From positions 1 to 20,582 of the forward strand of contig JAGOBZ010000014.1 in assembly GCA_017999015.1 (NCBI GenBank): 20,582 nucleotides of DNA, in the 5' to 3' direction. Positions 12,328 to 18,615 of this stretch are shown here, in pieces (within the stretch, counting starts at the first letter, position 1; every line of letters begins with the position of its first letter). The notes beneath the pieces are model-generated. The model did no database searches and had not been told where the DNA came from. It worked only from the letters and a program-made list of their open reading frames with translations. Source of the DNA: Kiritimatiellia bacterium. Its GTDB lineage: Bacteria; Verrucomicrobiota; Kiritimatiellia; RFP12; UBA1067. The translations under genes and the position numbers were made by a program.

Positions 12328-13905
12328 CTACTTCGCAAATTCGATACAGCGCGTTTCACGCACCACCACGACCTTGATCTGACCGGGAAATTGCATGGTC
12401 GAGGAGATCTGCTGGCTGATTTCGCGCGCCATCACCATCGCATCATTGTCATTCACCTGGCCGGGATCGACAATCACGCGCACCTCTCGGCCGGCCTGCA
12501 CGGCAAAGGTCTTTTTGACCCCCTCAAAGCTGTTGGCGATCGCTTCCAGTTTTTCCAGCCGCTGCACATACACGCCCATGGTTTCCGCGCGTGCTCCCGG
12601 ACGCGAACTTGAGATCGCGTCGGCCGCCGCGCACAACACGCCGAAAATGCCTTCGGACGGGACATCCTCGTGATGCGCGGCAACGCCGTTGACCACCTCC
12701 GGACTCTCGCCGTGCTGTTTGAGGAACTCCGCGCCGATCACCGCATGCGCACCCTGCGTTTCATGGTCCAGCGCCTTGCCGATATCGTGGAAAAATCCCA
12801 CGCGACGCGCGATCGCCGAATCCGCCCCCATCTCCGCCGCCATCATGCCCATCAGGTGCGCGACCTCAATGGAGTGCCGCAGCACATTCTGCGTGAAGCT
12901 GGTGCGGAATTTGAGACGTCCCACGCAACGCAACAGCTCGGCGGAGACACCCTGCACCTGCGCCTCGTAAGCGGCCGATTCACCCGCCTCGAAAATGATC
13001 TTCCCCATACTCTCGGTCACACTCTGCACAACCTCTTCGATACGGGCCGGATGGATGCGCCCGTCCGACACAAGTTGCTCAAGCGCCTGCCGCGCGATCT
13101 CGCGCCGCACCGGGTCAAAACCGGAGATGACGACCGCCTCCGGCGTGTCGTCGATCAGCATGGTGACGCCGGTCACGGCCTCCAACGTCCGAATGTTACG
13201 GCCCTCGCGTCCGATGATACGCCCCTTGATGTCATCACTCGGTAACGGCACCGTGCAGGTCATCATCTCGCTGGCATGCGTCAGGGCGAAACGCTGCACG
13301 GCAGTCGCGATGATGCGGGCAGCCTCGCGTTCCGCCGTCTCCCTGGCCTCCTCCTGCGCACGGCGGATCATGCTGCCGGCTTCGCTGCGGAACTCCTGCT
13401 CGGCCTTCTGGCGCACCTCTTTGCGGGCCTCTTCGTGCGTCATGCCGGCCAGCTTCTGCAGGCGCTGCTCCGAATCGCCCCAACGTTTGTCAGCTTCTGC
13501 GCGACGTTGCTGCGCCTCCTCCGTCCGGCGCTGCGCCTCGTCCTGTTTCTGTGCGACGGCCTGCTCCTTCTTTTCCAGCAGGATCGCTTTTTTGTCCATA
13601 TTTTCTTCGCGGACCGTCAGGCGCTCCTCGATATCTTGCAGCTCTTTACGGCGGGCCTTGGTACTCTTTTCAAACTCTTCACGCGCTTTGACGACCTCGG
13701 CGCGCGCCAGGATGTCAGCCTCCTTCAGCCGGTTCTTGACCTCGTTTTCCGCCTCAACCAGACTGAGCTGAGCCTGCTTCTCGATGGCATCCGCCTGCCA
13801 ACGTCCAACCAGCCCGCGCAGCGCATAACCGCCGAGCATGCCGGCCAACCCAAACAGGAGCCCGACCGTGGCATCACTCACATCATACCACGTGAAGTTT
13901 GTCAT
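12328..13905 (-). CDS. rny: Ribonuclease Y
   Basis: The 525-residue protein starts MTNFTWYDVSDATVGLLFGL, with one N-terminal membrane helix (VGLLFGLAGMLGGYAL). A long charged coiled coil follows to about residue 200 (KRWGDSEQRLQKLAGMTHEE). The KH domain is at about 205-270 (SDDIKGRIIGREGRNIRTLE, with GREG as the GXXG loop), then the HD domain at about 330-425 (NVLRHSIEVAHLMG; GFFHDIGKALDHE; AHHEDVPSEG). The C-terminal region ends VVVVRETRCIEFAK. This is full-length RNase Y, the membrane-bound endoribonuclease that starts mRNA decay. ATG 13905 is chosen because the membrane helix then begins about 13 residues in; AGGA lies 9 bases upstream, separated by a run of nine T. An upstream open extension has no domain signal. 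It heads a four-gene operon. Confidence 0.96.
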   Translation of the reverse strand: MTNFTWYDVSDATVGLLFGLAGMLGGYALRGLVGRWQADAIEKQAQLSLVEAENEVKNRLKEADILARAEVVKAREEFEKSTKARRKELQDIEERLTVREENMDKKAILLEKKEQAVAQKQDEAQRRTEEAQQRRAEADKRWGDSEQRLQKLAGMTHEEARKEVRQKAEQEFRSEAGSMIRRAQEEARETAEREAARIIATAVQRFALTHASEMMTCTVPLPSDDIKGRIIGREGRNIRTLEAVTGVTMLIDDTPEAVVISGFDPVRREIARQALEQLVSDGRIHPARIEEVVQSVTESMGKIIFEAGESAAYEAQVQGVSAELLRCVGRLKFRTSFTQNVLRHSIEVAHLMGMMAAEMGADSAIARRVGFFHDIGKALDHETQGAHAVIGAEFLKQHGESPEVVNGVAAHHEDVPSEGIFGVLCAAADAISSSRPGARAETMGVYVQRLEKLEAIANSFEGVKKTFAVQAGREVRVIVDPGQVNDNDAMVMAREISQQISSTMQFPGQIKVVVVRETRCIEFAK

Positions 13906-13994
13906 AAAAAAAAATCCTAATGCGTTTCCGCCTATTGTCGTCCGCATCCATGCCCGCACAATGAGACATTCGGGCACAGGTCCAATGACGGGGA

Positions 13995-14023
13995 ATCTTA
14001 ACCGTTTTGCCGCGCCGCTTCAA
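13995..14023 (-). promoter_or_regulatory. Probable sigma-70-type promoter of the rny operon
   Basis: On the minus strand TTGAAG (14023-14018) and TAAGAT (14000-13995) are separated by exactly 17 bases. The transcript would start near 13988, giving a leader of about 80 bases before the rny ATG. A two-copy imperfect tandem repeat lies directly upstream of the -35 box. Confidence 0.55.
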
Positions 14024-14028
14024 CACAT

Positions 14029-14057
14029 CGCTTGCAAGTTGTCGCTCGCAAATTGTC
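14029..14057. repeat. Two-copy imperfect tandem repeat in the divergent gap
   Basis: CGCTTGCAAGTTGTC (14029-14043) and CGCTCGCAAATTGTC (14043-14057) differ at two positions and share one base, giving a period of 14. They lie just upstream of the rny -35 box, in the 211-base gap between divergent genes. They could be tandem sites for a regulator; no regulator can be named. Apart from the rny promoter I see nothing else in this gap. Confidence 0.5.
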
Positions 14058-14116
14058 TGGGGCCCGCCTTGATTTTCCACTTTTACCTGTCCTGCAAATC
14101 CATTACTCTACTGCGC

Positions 14117-15100
14117 ATGAATGACATTCCCCCCAAGCATTCACCGGAGACGCCTTACGAGGCCCCGGAATCCGGCAGCGGCCTGGTGGCCATGTACAAT
14201 GCGGCTTCGCATGCGAATGCGGAGTCCTTTCCCGTGCTCAAGGCCTTTCAAGATTATATCGAGGCCGAGCGCGCCCAAGCGCGCAAGCGCGTCATGCAAC
14301 TTTCCATTTTCTTTGCGGTACTGATGGGCGTCGTCGTGACCGGTTTCCTCACCGCAGGCATGTTTATGCTGCGCAACATGTCCGACGTCCAGACCAAACT
14401 GCTCGACGTCGCCTTGGCCGCCAAAGAGTCTCCCGTGCCACAGCCCGTCGTGGTGTCTGCGCCCGCAGCGCCCGCCCCAGATCCCTCACCGTTCTTCGAA
14501 GCGTCAGTCCGAGAGATTTCCAAAGCCGCCACCGAACTACGCACGTCACTCGACAAGAAAATGGACGGGGTGAGTGATATCGCCGCCAAAGTTCACGACC
14601 GCGTGGCCTCGCAAGACTCAGAACTTGGCAAACTGCGTGAAGAGCTCAAAAAAATGCAGTCGCAGGGCGAAAAGTTGAACCAAGAGCTCGCCGCGCTCAA
14701 AAGTGTGCCCAAAACGGTGACGCAGCCCGCTGGACCCGCTCGCGTCGCAACCCCGGCAGCCATCCCTCCGGCACCCGTCAGCCAACCCAAATCGGCAGCC
14801 GCGCCCGCAGGTAAGCCCGTTGCAACCGCGGTTGTCGCGAAAGCCGCGCCGTCTGCTCAGCGTGCGACGCCCGTTCAGCAACCAGAGCGGCCGGCATCCG
14901 CGCCTGTTGCGGCCGTCAAGCCCGACACGCCCCTGAAAACAGCGGCCATCGCAAAGTTCCCCCCCGCCGTGAAAGATCCCCCGGACGAGGCGACGGGGGT
15001 CACGCCGCCGCCCGTGCCGGCTGGACGGATCGCCACGGCGATCCCGCTCAAAATGAAAAACGTTGGCGCAATCCCTTGGCGCGTGATGATACCGGATTGA
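14117..15100 (+). CDS. Unknown single-pass membrane protein with coiled coil and Ala/Pro-rich domain
   Basis: I do not recognise this 327-residue protein. It has a cytoplasmic N-terminus of about 60 residues, one strong membrane helix at about residues 59-85 (MQLSIFFAVLMGVVVTGFLT), an Ala/Pro spacer and a helical coiled-coil stretch at about 130-195 (ISKAATELRTSLDKKMDGVS; LREELKKMQSQGEKLNQELA). A long low-complexity region rich in Ala, Pro and Val follows, and it ends MKNVGAIPWRVMIPD. Low-complexity tails of this kind often reach across the envelope, but no binding motif is visible. ATG 14117 has no clear Shine-Dalgarno site. The open frame upstream to 13838 is antisense to the start of rny. 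The phosphatase gene begins 5 bases after its stop, so the two are very likely co-translated. Confidence 0.72.
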   Translation: MNDIPPKHSPETPYEAPESGSGLVAMYNAASHANAESFPVLKAFQDYIEAERAQARKRVMQLSIFFAVLMGVVVTGFLTAGMFMLRNMSDVQTKLLDVALAAKESPVPQPVVVSAPAAPAPDPSPFFEASVREISKAATELRTSLDKKMDGVSDIAAKVHDRVASQDSELGKLREELKKMQSQGEKLNQELAALKSVPKTVTQPAGPARVATPAAIPPAPVSQPKSAAAPAGKPVATAVVAKAAPSAQRATPVQQPERPASAPVAAVKPDTPLKTAAIAKFPPAVKDPPDEATGVTPPPVPAGRIATAIPLKMKNVGAIPWRVMIPD

Positions 15101-15105
15101 GCGTA

Positions 15106-15567
15106 ATGCCTCATGTCATCCTCTTTGTCTGTACCGGCAATACGTGTCGCAGCCCGATGGCGGAGGCGCTTTTCCGTATGATGCTGCCTAGGGGGACGAT
15201 GTGGCTGGCTGCCTCGGCCGGGCTGGACGCGCAGACCGATCACCCCGCTTCTCCCGAGACGGTCCAGGTGCTGGCGGAGGCTGGGATCGCGCTGAACAAC
15301 CACAGCAGCCAGCCCGTGACCGGCGTCATGCTCCGTGACGCCTACGCGGTCATAGCCATGACGCCGTCGCAGGCCGACCAGCTTGCCCGGCATTTCCCCT
15401 CCGTGCAAGATCGGCTCTTTCTTTTAAGGGCGTTCGATCCCGATGTCCCGCAACCGGCGGCCGTCGATGACCCCTTCGGCGGCACACTGGACGACTACCG
15501 CCGCTGCCGTGACATCATCCGTAAGGCCGTGCGCGGCCTTATTATCTATCTCAACAGAACCGCCTGA
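15106..15567 (+). CDS. Low-molecular-weight protein tyrosine phosphatase family protein
   Basis: The 153-residue protein begins MPHVILFVCTGNTCRSPMAE. The phosphate-binding loop C-x5-R-S is CTGNTCRS, with nucleophile Cys9 and Arg15. The general acid is Asp122 in DDPFGGTLDDYRRC, and Ser37 in ASAGL fits the family. Length is typical for LMW-PTP proteins such as YwlE, which in Bacillus removes phosphate from protein arginine; thioredoxin-coupled arsenate reductases share the fold. The DDPFGG segment and the absence of the extra C-terminal Cys pair favour a phosphatase over an arsenate reductase. ATG 15106 follows the upstream stop by 5 bases; an in-frame TTG at 15097 overlaps that stop. The neighbouring membrane coiled-coil protein is a natural candidate partner or substrate, but that is inference. 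Confidence 0.9.
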   Translation: MPHVILFVCTGNTCRSPMAEALFRMMLPRGTMWLAASAGLDAQTDHPASPETVQVLAEAGIALNNHSSQPVTGVMLRDAYAVIAMTPSQADQLARHFPSVQDRLFLLRAFDPDVPQPAAVDDPFGGTLDDYRRCRDIIRKAVRGLIIYLNRTA

Positions 15568-15600
15568 ACGGCGATCCACTGATTCAGAAAGGCCCCGCAC

Positions 15601-16053
15601 ATGGTTATTGACACTCTGGAAAACTGCACCCGTTACGAAAATATTCATCCTCGCTTCAAAGCCGCTTTTGATTTTCTCAGAAACCCGTCAGTGTATGCGG
15701 TGCCTGCCGGTCGTACCGACATCGCGGGGGATGCGGTGTTCGCACTCGTACAAAGCTATGAGACCAAACCCATCCATGAAGGGAAACTGGAGGCGCACCG
15801 GAAGTACATTGACATCCAGTTTCTGGCTGACGGGGAAGAGTTTGTGGGGTATGCCCCCCTCGGTAACCAAAAGATCGCGGCGGCCTACGACGCCGACAAA
15901 GATGTCGCGTTTTACGAGGGCGGGTCTTGGTTCACGCTGCTGCGAAAAGGCATGTTCGCCATCTTTTTCCCGCAGGATGCACACTTGCCTTCTCGCTACA
16001 CTGAAAAGCCTTCTCACGTGAAAAAAATCGTTTTGAAAGTTGCGGTTTCCTAA
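15601..16053 (+). CDS. YhcH/YjgK/YiaL (DUF386) family cupin-like protein
   Basis: The 150-residue protein starts MVIDTLENCTRYENIHPRFK and contains LEAHRKYIDIQFLADGEEFV, YDADKDVAFYEGG, MFAIFFPQDAHLPS and VKKIVLKVAVS. These are the hallmarks of the YhcH/YjgK/YiaL family, a beta-sandwich fold with a probable metal centre formed by Glu and His of the EAHRKYID and FFPQDAH segments. Relatives include EbgC, the accessory subunit of the evolved beta-galactosidase, and proteins of sugar-acid and sialic-acid catabolism; TabA is linked to biofilm control. The exact reaction is unknown. AAAGG lies 8 bases before ATG 15601. It starts 33 bases after the phosphatase stop and probably shares its transcript. 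Its TAA is followed at once by the promoter of the next unit. Confidence 0.93.
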   Translation: MVIDTLENCTRYENIHPRFKAAFDFLRNPSVYAVPAGRTDIAGDAVFALVQSYETKPIHEGKLEAHRKYIDIQFLADGEEFVGYAPLGNQKIAAAYDADKDVAFYEGGSWFTLLRKGMFAIFFPQDAHLPSRYTEKPSHVKKIVLKVAVS

Positions 16054-16082
16054 TAGACAGCGTCGGCCGATTCTGTAATAAT
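16054..16082 (+). promoter_or_regulatory. Good sigma-70-type promoter for the NYN-RACE-glycosidase unit
   Basis: TAGACA (16054-16059) and AATAAT (16077-16082) are separated by 17 bases; each matches consensus at five of six positions, and a TG lies one base before the -10 box. Transcription would start near 16089 and leave a leader of about 77 bases. A second -10-like TAAAAT at 16129-16134 lacks a good -35 box. Confidence 0.6.
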
Positions 16083-16098
16083 GACACTCAGTTAGTTC

Positions 16099-16119
16099 GC
16101 CGTCGCTGAATAGCGCGGC
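16099..16119 (+). other. Hairpin in the 5' leader of the NYN gene
   Basis: GCCG-T-CGCT (16099-16107), a GAAT loop and AGCGCGGC (16112-16119) form an 8-bp GC-rich stem with one bulged T. No U-tract follows. It lies between the promoter and the start codon, so it would sit in the 5' leader of the mRNA. It could affect stability or be a target of the adjacent RNA-binding-type protein; both are speculation. Confidence 0.45.
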
Positions 16120-16165
16120 AACGTCAGGTAAAATAGACTAGGGAGTAGCAGAAAGGCTAATAGTT

Positions 16166-16978
16166 ATGTCGGTCAAGACGATGATTTTTGTTGACGGTAG
16201 TTGGCTCTACCACAGCCGTCAGGCGCTCTTTGAGTCACTGGGGGAAGAGAGCGGGTTCGAAATCGACTACAAGCGGATTCCTGACATCATCGCTCACGAG
16301 ATTGCCGATATTCTCGACGCCGAGGTCGATGTGGTCCGCACCAACTACTTCGGCACCATTCCGGTGAACAAGCAGGGGTACAATCCGGCCAAACAAAAGG
16401 CGTTTTACGAGTTTCTGGCCCTGCAATGCGCGTACGACACGGAAATCCTTGAGATCGACTTCCGCCGCGAGCCGCAGGCGCGTCCGGACGACAAGTGGGT
16501 GAACGTCGCGCTCGCCTCGTCGATGCTTTACTTCGCTTCCGTGCCCGGCGCGTACGATCTGGCCATTCTGGTCGGCGGCGACGCCGATTATATCCCGATG
16601 CTGAAGCGCGTGCGCGCCATGGGCAAACGCGTGCAGATTGTCGGCATGAGCAATCTCGACGGGAAATTCCTGACCAGTGCCATGCTGCTGACGACGCCCG
16701 GCATTCAGGATATGCCCCCGATCTTCCTTGACGAGCATGCTCAGAAAATCAGGCTGGTCCGAGAAGAGCAACGCCGGGCCTGCAAAAACTGTGGACGCGA
16801 AGAAACCACGACGTGGGCCGGCCCCGATTTCTTCTGCTCGACCTGCCGCAATGAACACCGCAAGCAGGTTCGCGTCTGTGACACCTGCGGCCGTGAAGAA
16901 GAGACCACATGGGATAAGCCCTTCTTCTATTGCTCGGAATGCAGGAACAAACACCGCGAAGGCGATACCGCCGGTTAA
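16166..16978 (+). CDS. NYN (PIN-like) domain protein with two tandem zinc ribbons
   Basis: The 270-residue protein has an NYN/LabA-type domain at about residues 3-180: KTMIFVDGSWLYHSR with Asp10, DKWVNVALASSML near 109-120, and ILVGGDADYIPMLKRVRAMG with Asp139 and Asp141. NYN domains are PIN-like RNases, though some are inactive. Residue 113 is Asn where related sequences usually have Asp (KGVDV), so activity may be altered. The C-terminal 65 residues hold two near-identical zinc ribbons with a 32-residue period: Cys206, 209, 224, 227 (CKNCGREETTTWAGPDFFCS) and Cys238, 241, 256, 259 (CDTCGREEETTWDKPFFYCS). Each ends CRNxHR. AAAGG lies 8 bases before ATG 16166. The gene heads a unit with a corrinoid activator and a glycosidase, an odd set. 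A nucleic-acid-binding role is inferred from the domains. Confidence 0.88.
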   Translation: MSVKTMIFVDGSWLYHSRQALFESLGEESGFEIDYKRIPDIIAHEIADILDAEVDVVRTNYFGTIPVNKQGYNPAKQKAFYEFLALQCAYDTEILEIDFRREPQARPDDKWVNVALASSMLYFASVPGAYDLAILVGGDADYIPMLKRVRAMGKRVQIVGMSNLDGKFLTSAMLLTTPGIQDMPPIFLDEHAQKIRLVREEQRRACKNCGREETTTWAGPDFFCSTCRNEHRKQVRVCDTCGREEETTWDKPFFYCSECRNKHREGDTAG

Positions 16979-16989
16979 GGGGGAGGGCG

Positions 16990-18615
16990 ATGCCCTGGCC
17001 CGTCACTTTTTTCCCCAGCGGCAGGACGGTGCACGTCGATCCTGGCACAACGGTTCTGAAGGCCGCAGTCGAGGCGGACGAGTTGTTCGAGACACCTTGC
17101 GGGGGGCACGGCACCTGCGGCAAGTGCCGTGTGCGGCTGCGCGCCGGCCAGGCCCCAGCGGCCGGTTCCGAGGCGCGTCTGTCGCGCGCAGAACTTGATG
17201 CCGGCTGGCGGCTGGCCTGCTCGACGCCGGTGACCGGCCCGCTCGAGGTGGAGATTCCCGATGCCGCCCTCGGCACCCGCATGCACGCGATCCTGACGTC
17301 CGGCGCATCGGTCAGCATGCCGCATGACCCCCGTCCGCCCGGCGCGTTCGGCGTTGCGTTCGACCTCGGCACGACCACCGTGGCCGGCACGCTTTTCGAC
17401 CTGCACACCGGCCGTGAACTCGCGACGCGCGCGGCGATGAACCGCCAGATCGCGCGCGGCGATGACGTCATCAGCCGCATCGATGCCGTCCGCCGTGACG
17501 CGCAAGCCCTGAACGATTTGCAGCGGCTCGCAACCGACACGCTCAACGCGATCCTCCTTGACCTTTGCCAGAGCTGTCAGGTGAGCGTTTCCGCCATCCG
17601 TGAGATGGCCGTTGCCGGAAACACCACCATGCAGCACCTGTTGCTCGGACGCGATCCCTCGCCACTGGGCGAGGCGCCCTTCACGCCGGCCTTCACGGAC
17701 GCCCAAACCGTGTCTGCGGCCGAATTGGGCATCCGTGTGCATCCTGACGCCACGCTCACGGTCTTCCCGCAAATCGGCGGCTTTGTCGGCGGGGACACGG
17801 TGTCCGGCCTGCTGGCCTCGCAGCTTGACACGCTCCCCTACCCGGCCCTGCTGGTCGACGTCGGCACCAACGGCGAAATCGTGCTGCAGCACGAAGGCCG
17901 TCTTTGCGCGGCTTCCACCGCAGCCGGCCCAGCCTTCGAGGGCGCGCGGATCCGCCAGGGCATGCGCGCTGCGGAAGGTGCGATCGACGCCGTCTGGCGC
18001 GAGGGGAACGACCTGGCCTGCCATGTGATCGGCGACGGCCCGGCGCGCGGTCTCTGCGGGTCGGCGCTGGTCGATGCGGTGGCGGAACTGCTGCGTCTCG
18101 GCGCCATCGACGAGACCGGTGCGTTGTGTGTGCCCGACGGAGCCACCCGAGACGTGGCGCGTCGTTTCCAGACGGTCGGCGGCGAAGCTTCCGTCACCTT
18201 GGCATGGGACGCAGCCGGCGAACCTGCGGTGCGGCTCACCCAGCAGGATATCCGCGAGCTGCAGCTTGCTTCCGGCGCGATTCGCGCAGGCATCGAAACG
18301 CTGCTGCGCACCGCCGGCGTGACGGCCCGTTCGCTCGGCGCGCTGTTGCTGGCCGGCGGATTCGGCAACACGCTGCGCATCGCCAACGCCATGCGCATCG
18401 GGCTGCTGCCGCATGCCGAAGAGACAGCCGTCCGTTTCATCGGCAATGCGTCGCTCGCCGGCGCGAAACAGGCGTTGCTCGCCCAGACCGAACGCGTGCG
18501 CGCCCAGTCCCTGCGCGATCGTACAGAACACATCGACCTCTCCTGCCAACCCGGTTTCTCGGATTGTTTCATGGAGCACATGCTCTTCCCGTCTGAACAA
18601 GGAGTCTCCGCATGA
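16990..18615 (+). CDS. Reductive activator of corrinoid enzymes (2Fe-2S + DUF4445 ASKHA ATPase)
   Basis: The 541-residue protein has an N-terminal plant-type ferredoxin domain with cluster ligands Cys37, Cys43, Cys46 (CGGHGTCGKCRVRL) and Cys77 (RLACSTPV). A linker leads into an actin-like ATPase core: GVAFDLGTTTVAGTLFDL, MAVAGNTTMQHLLLG, GGFVGGDTVSGLLAS, LLVDVGTNGEIVL, GPARGLCGSALVDAVAELL and LLLAGGFGNTLRIANAMRIG. This is the RACE/RamA-related family, which uses ATP and low-potential electrons to reduce cob(II)alamin back to cob(I)alamin in methyltransferase corrinoid proteins. No corrinoid protein or methyltransferase lies in the window. The chosen ATG 16990 follows GGGAGGG and lies 11 bases after the NYN stop. 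Its TGA overlaps the start of the secreted glycosidase (ATGA). An antisense open frame over most of the gene is a codon-bias artefact. Confidence 0.93.
   Translation: MPWPVTFFPSGRTVHVDPGTTVLKAAVEADELFETPCGGHGTCGKCRVRLRAGQAPAAGSEARLSRAELDAGWRLACSTPVTGPLEVEIPDAALGTRMHAILTSGASVSMPHDPRPPGAFGVAFDLGTTTVAGTLFDLHTGRELATRAAMNRQIARGDDVISRIDAVRRDAQALNDLQRLATDTLNAILLDLCQSCQVSVSAIREMAVAGNTTMQHLLLGRDPSPLGEAPFTPAFTDAQTVSAAELGIRVHPDATLTVFPQIGGFVGGDTVSGLLASQLDTLPYPALLVDVGTNGEIVLQHEGRLCAASTAAGPAFEGARIRQGMRAAEGAIDAVWREGNDLACHVIGDGPARGLCGSALVDAVAELLRLGAIDETGALCVPDGATRDVARRFQTVGGEASVTLAWDAAGEPAVRLTQQDIRELQLASGAIRAGIETLLRTAGVTARSLGALLLAGGFGNTLRIANAMRIGLLPHAEETAVRFIGNASLAGAKQALLAQTERVRAQSLRDRTEHIDLSCQPGFSDCFMEHMLFPSEQGVSA

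Noticed and set aside
15106..15567. Arsenate reductase rather than phosphatase
   Set aside because: It has the LMW-PTP Asp-Pro acid (Asp122) and no additional redox Cys pair typical of thioredoxin-coupled arsenate reductases; it is also far from the ArsR unit.
16129..16134. TAAAAT as the -10 box of the NYN gene
   Set aside because: No reasonable -35 box lies 16-18 bases upstream, and a much better promoter exists at 16054-16082.
16975..18600. Minus-strand open frame of 541 codons opposite the corrinoid-activator gene
   Set aside because: It has no family signal and lies exactly over a gene with clear motifs. High GC at third codon positions keeps the antisense frame open.
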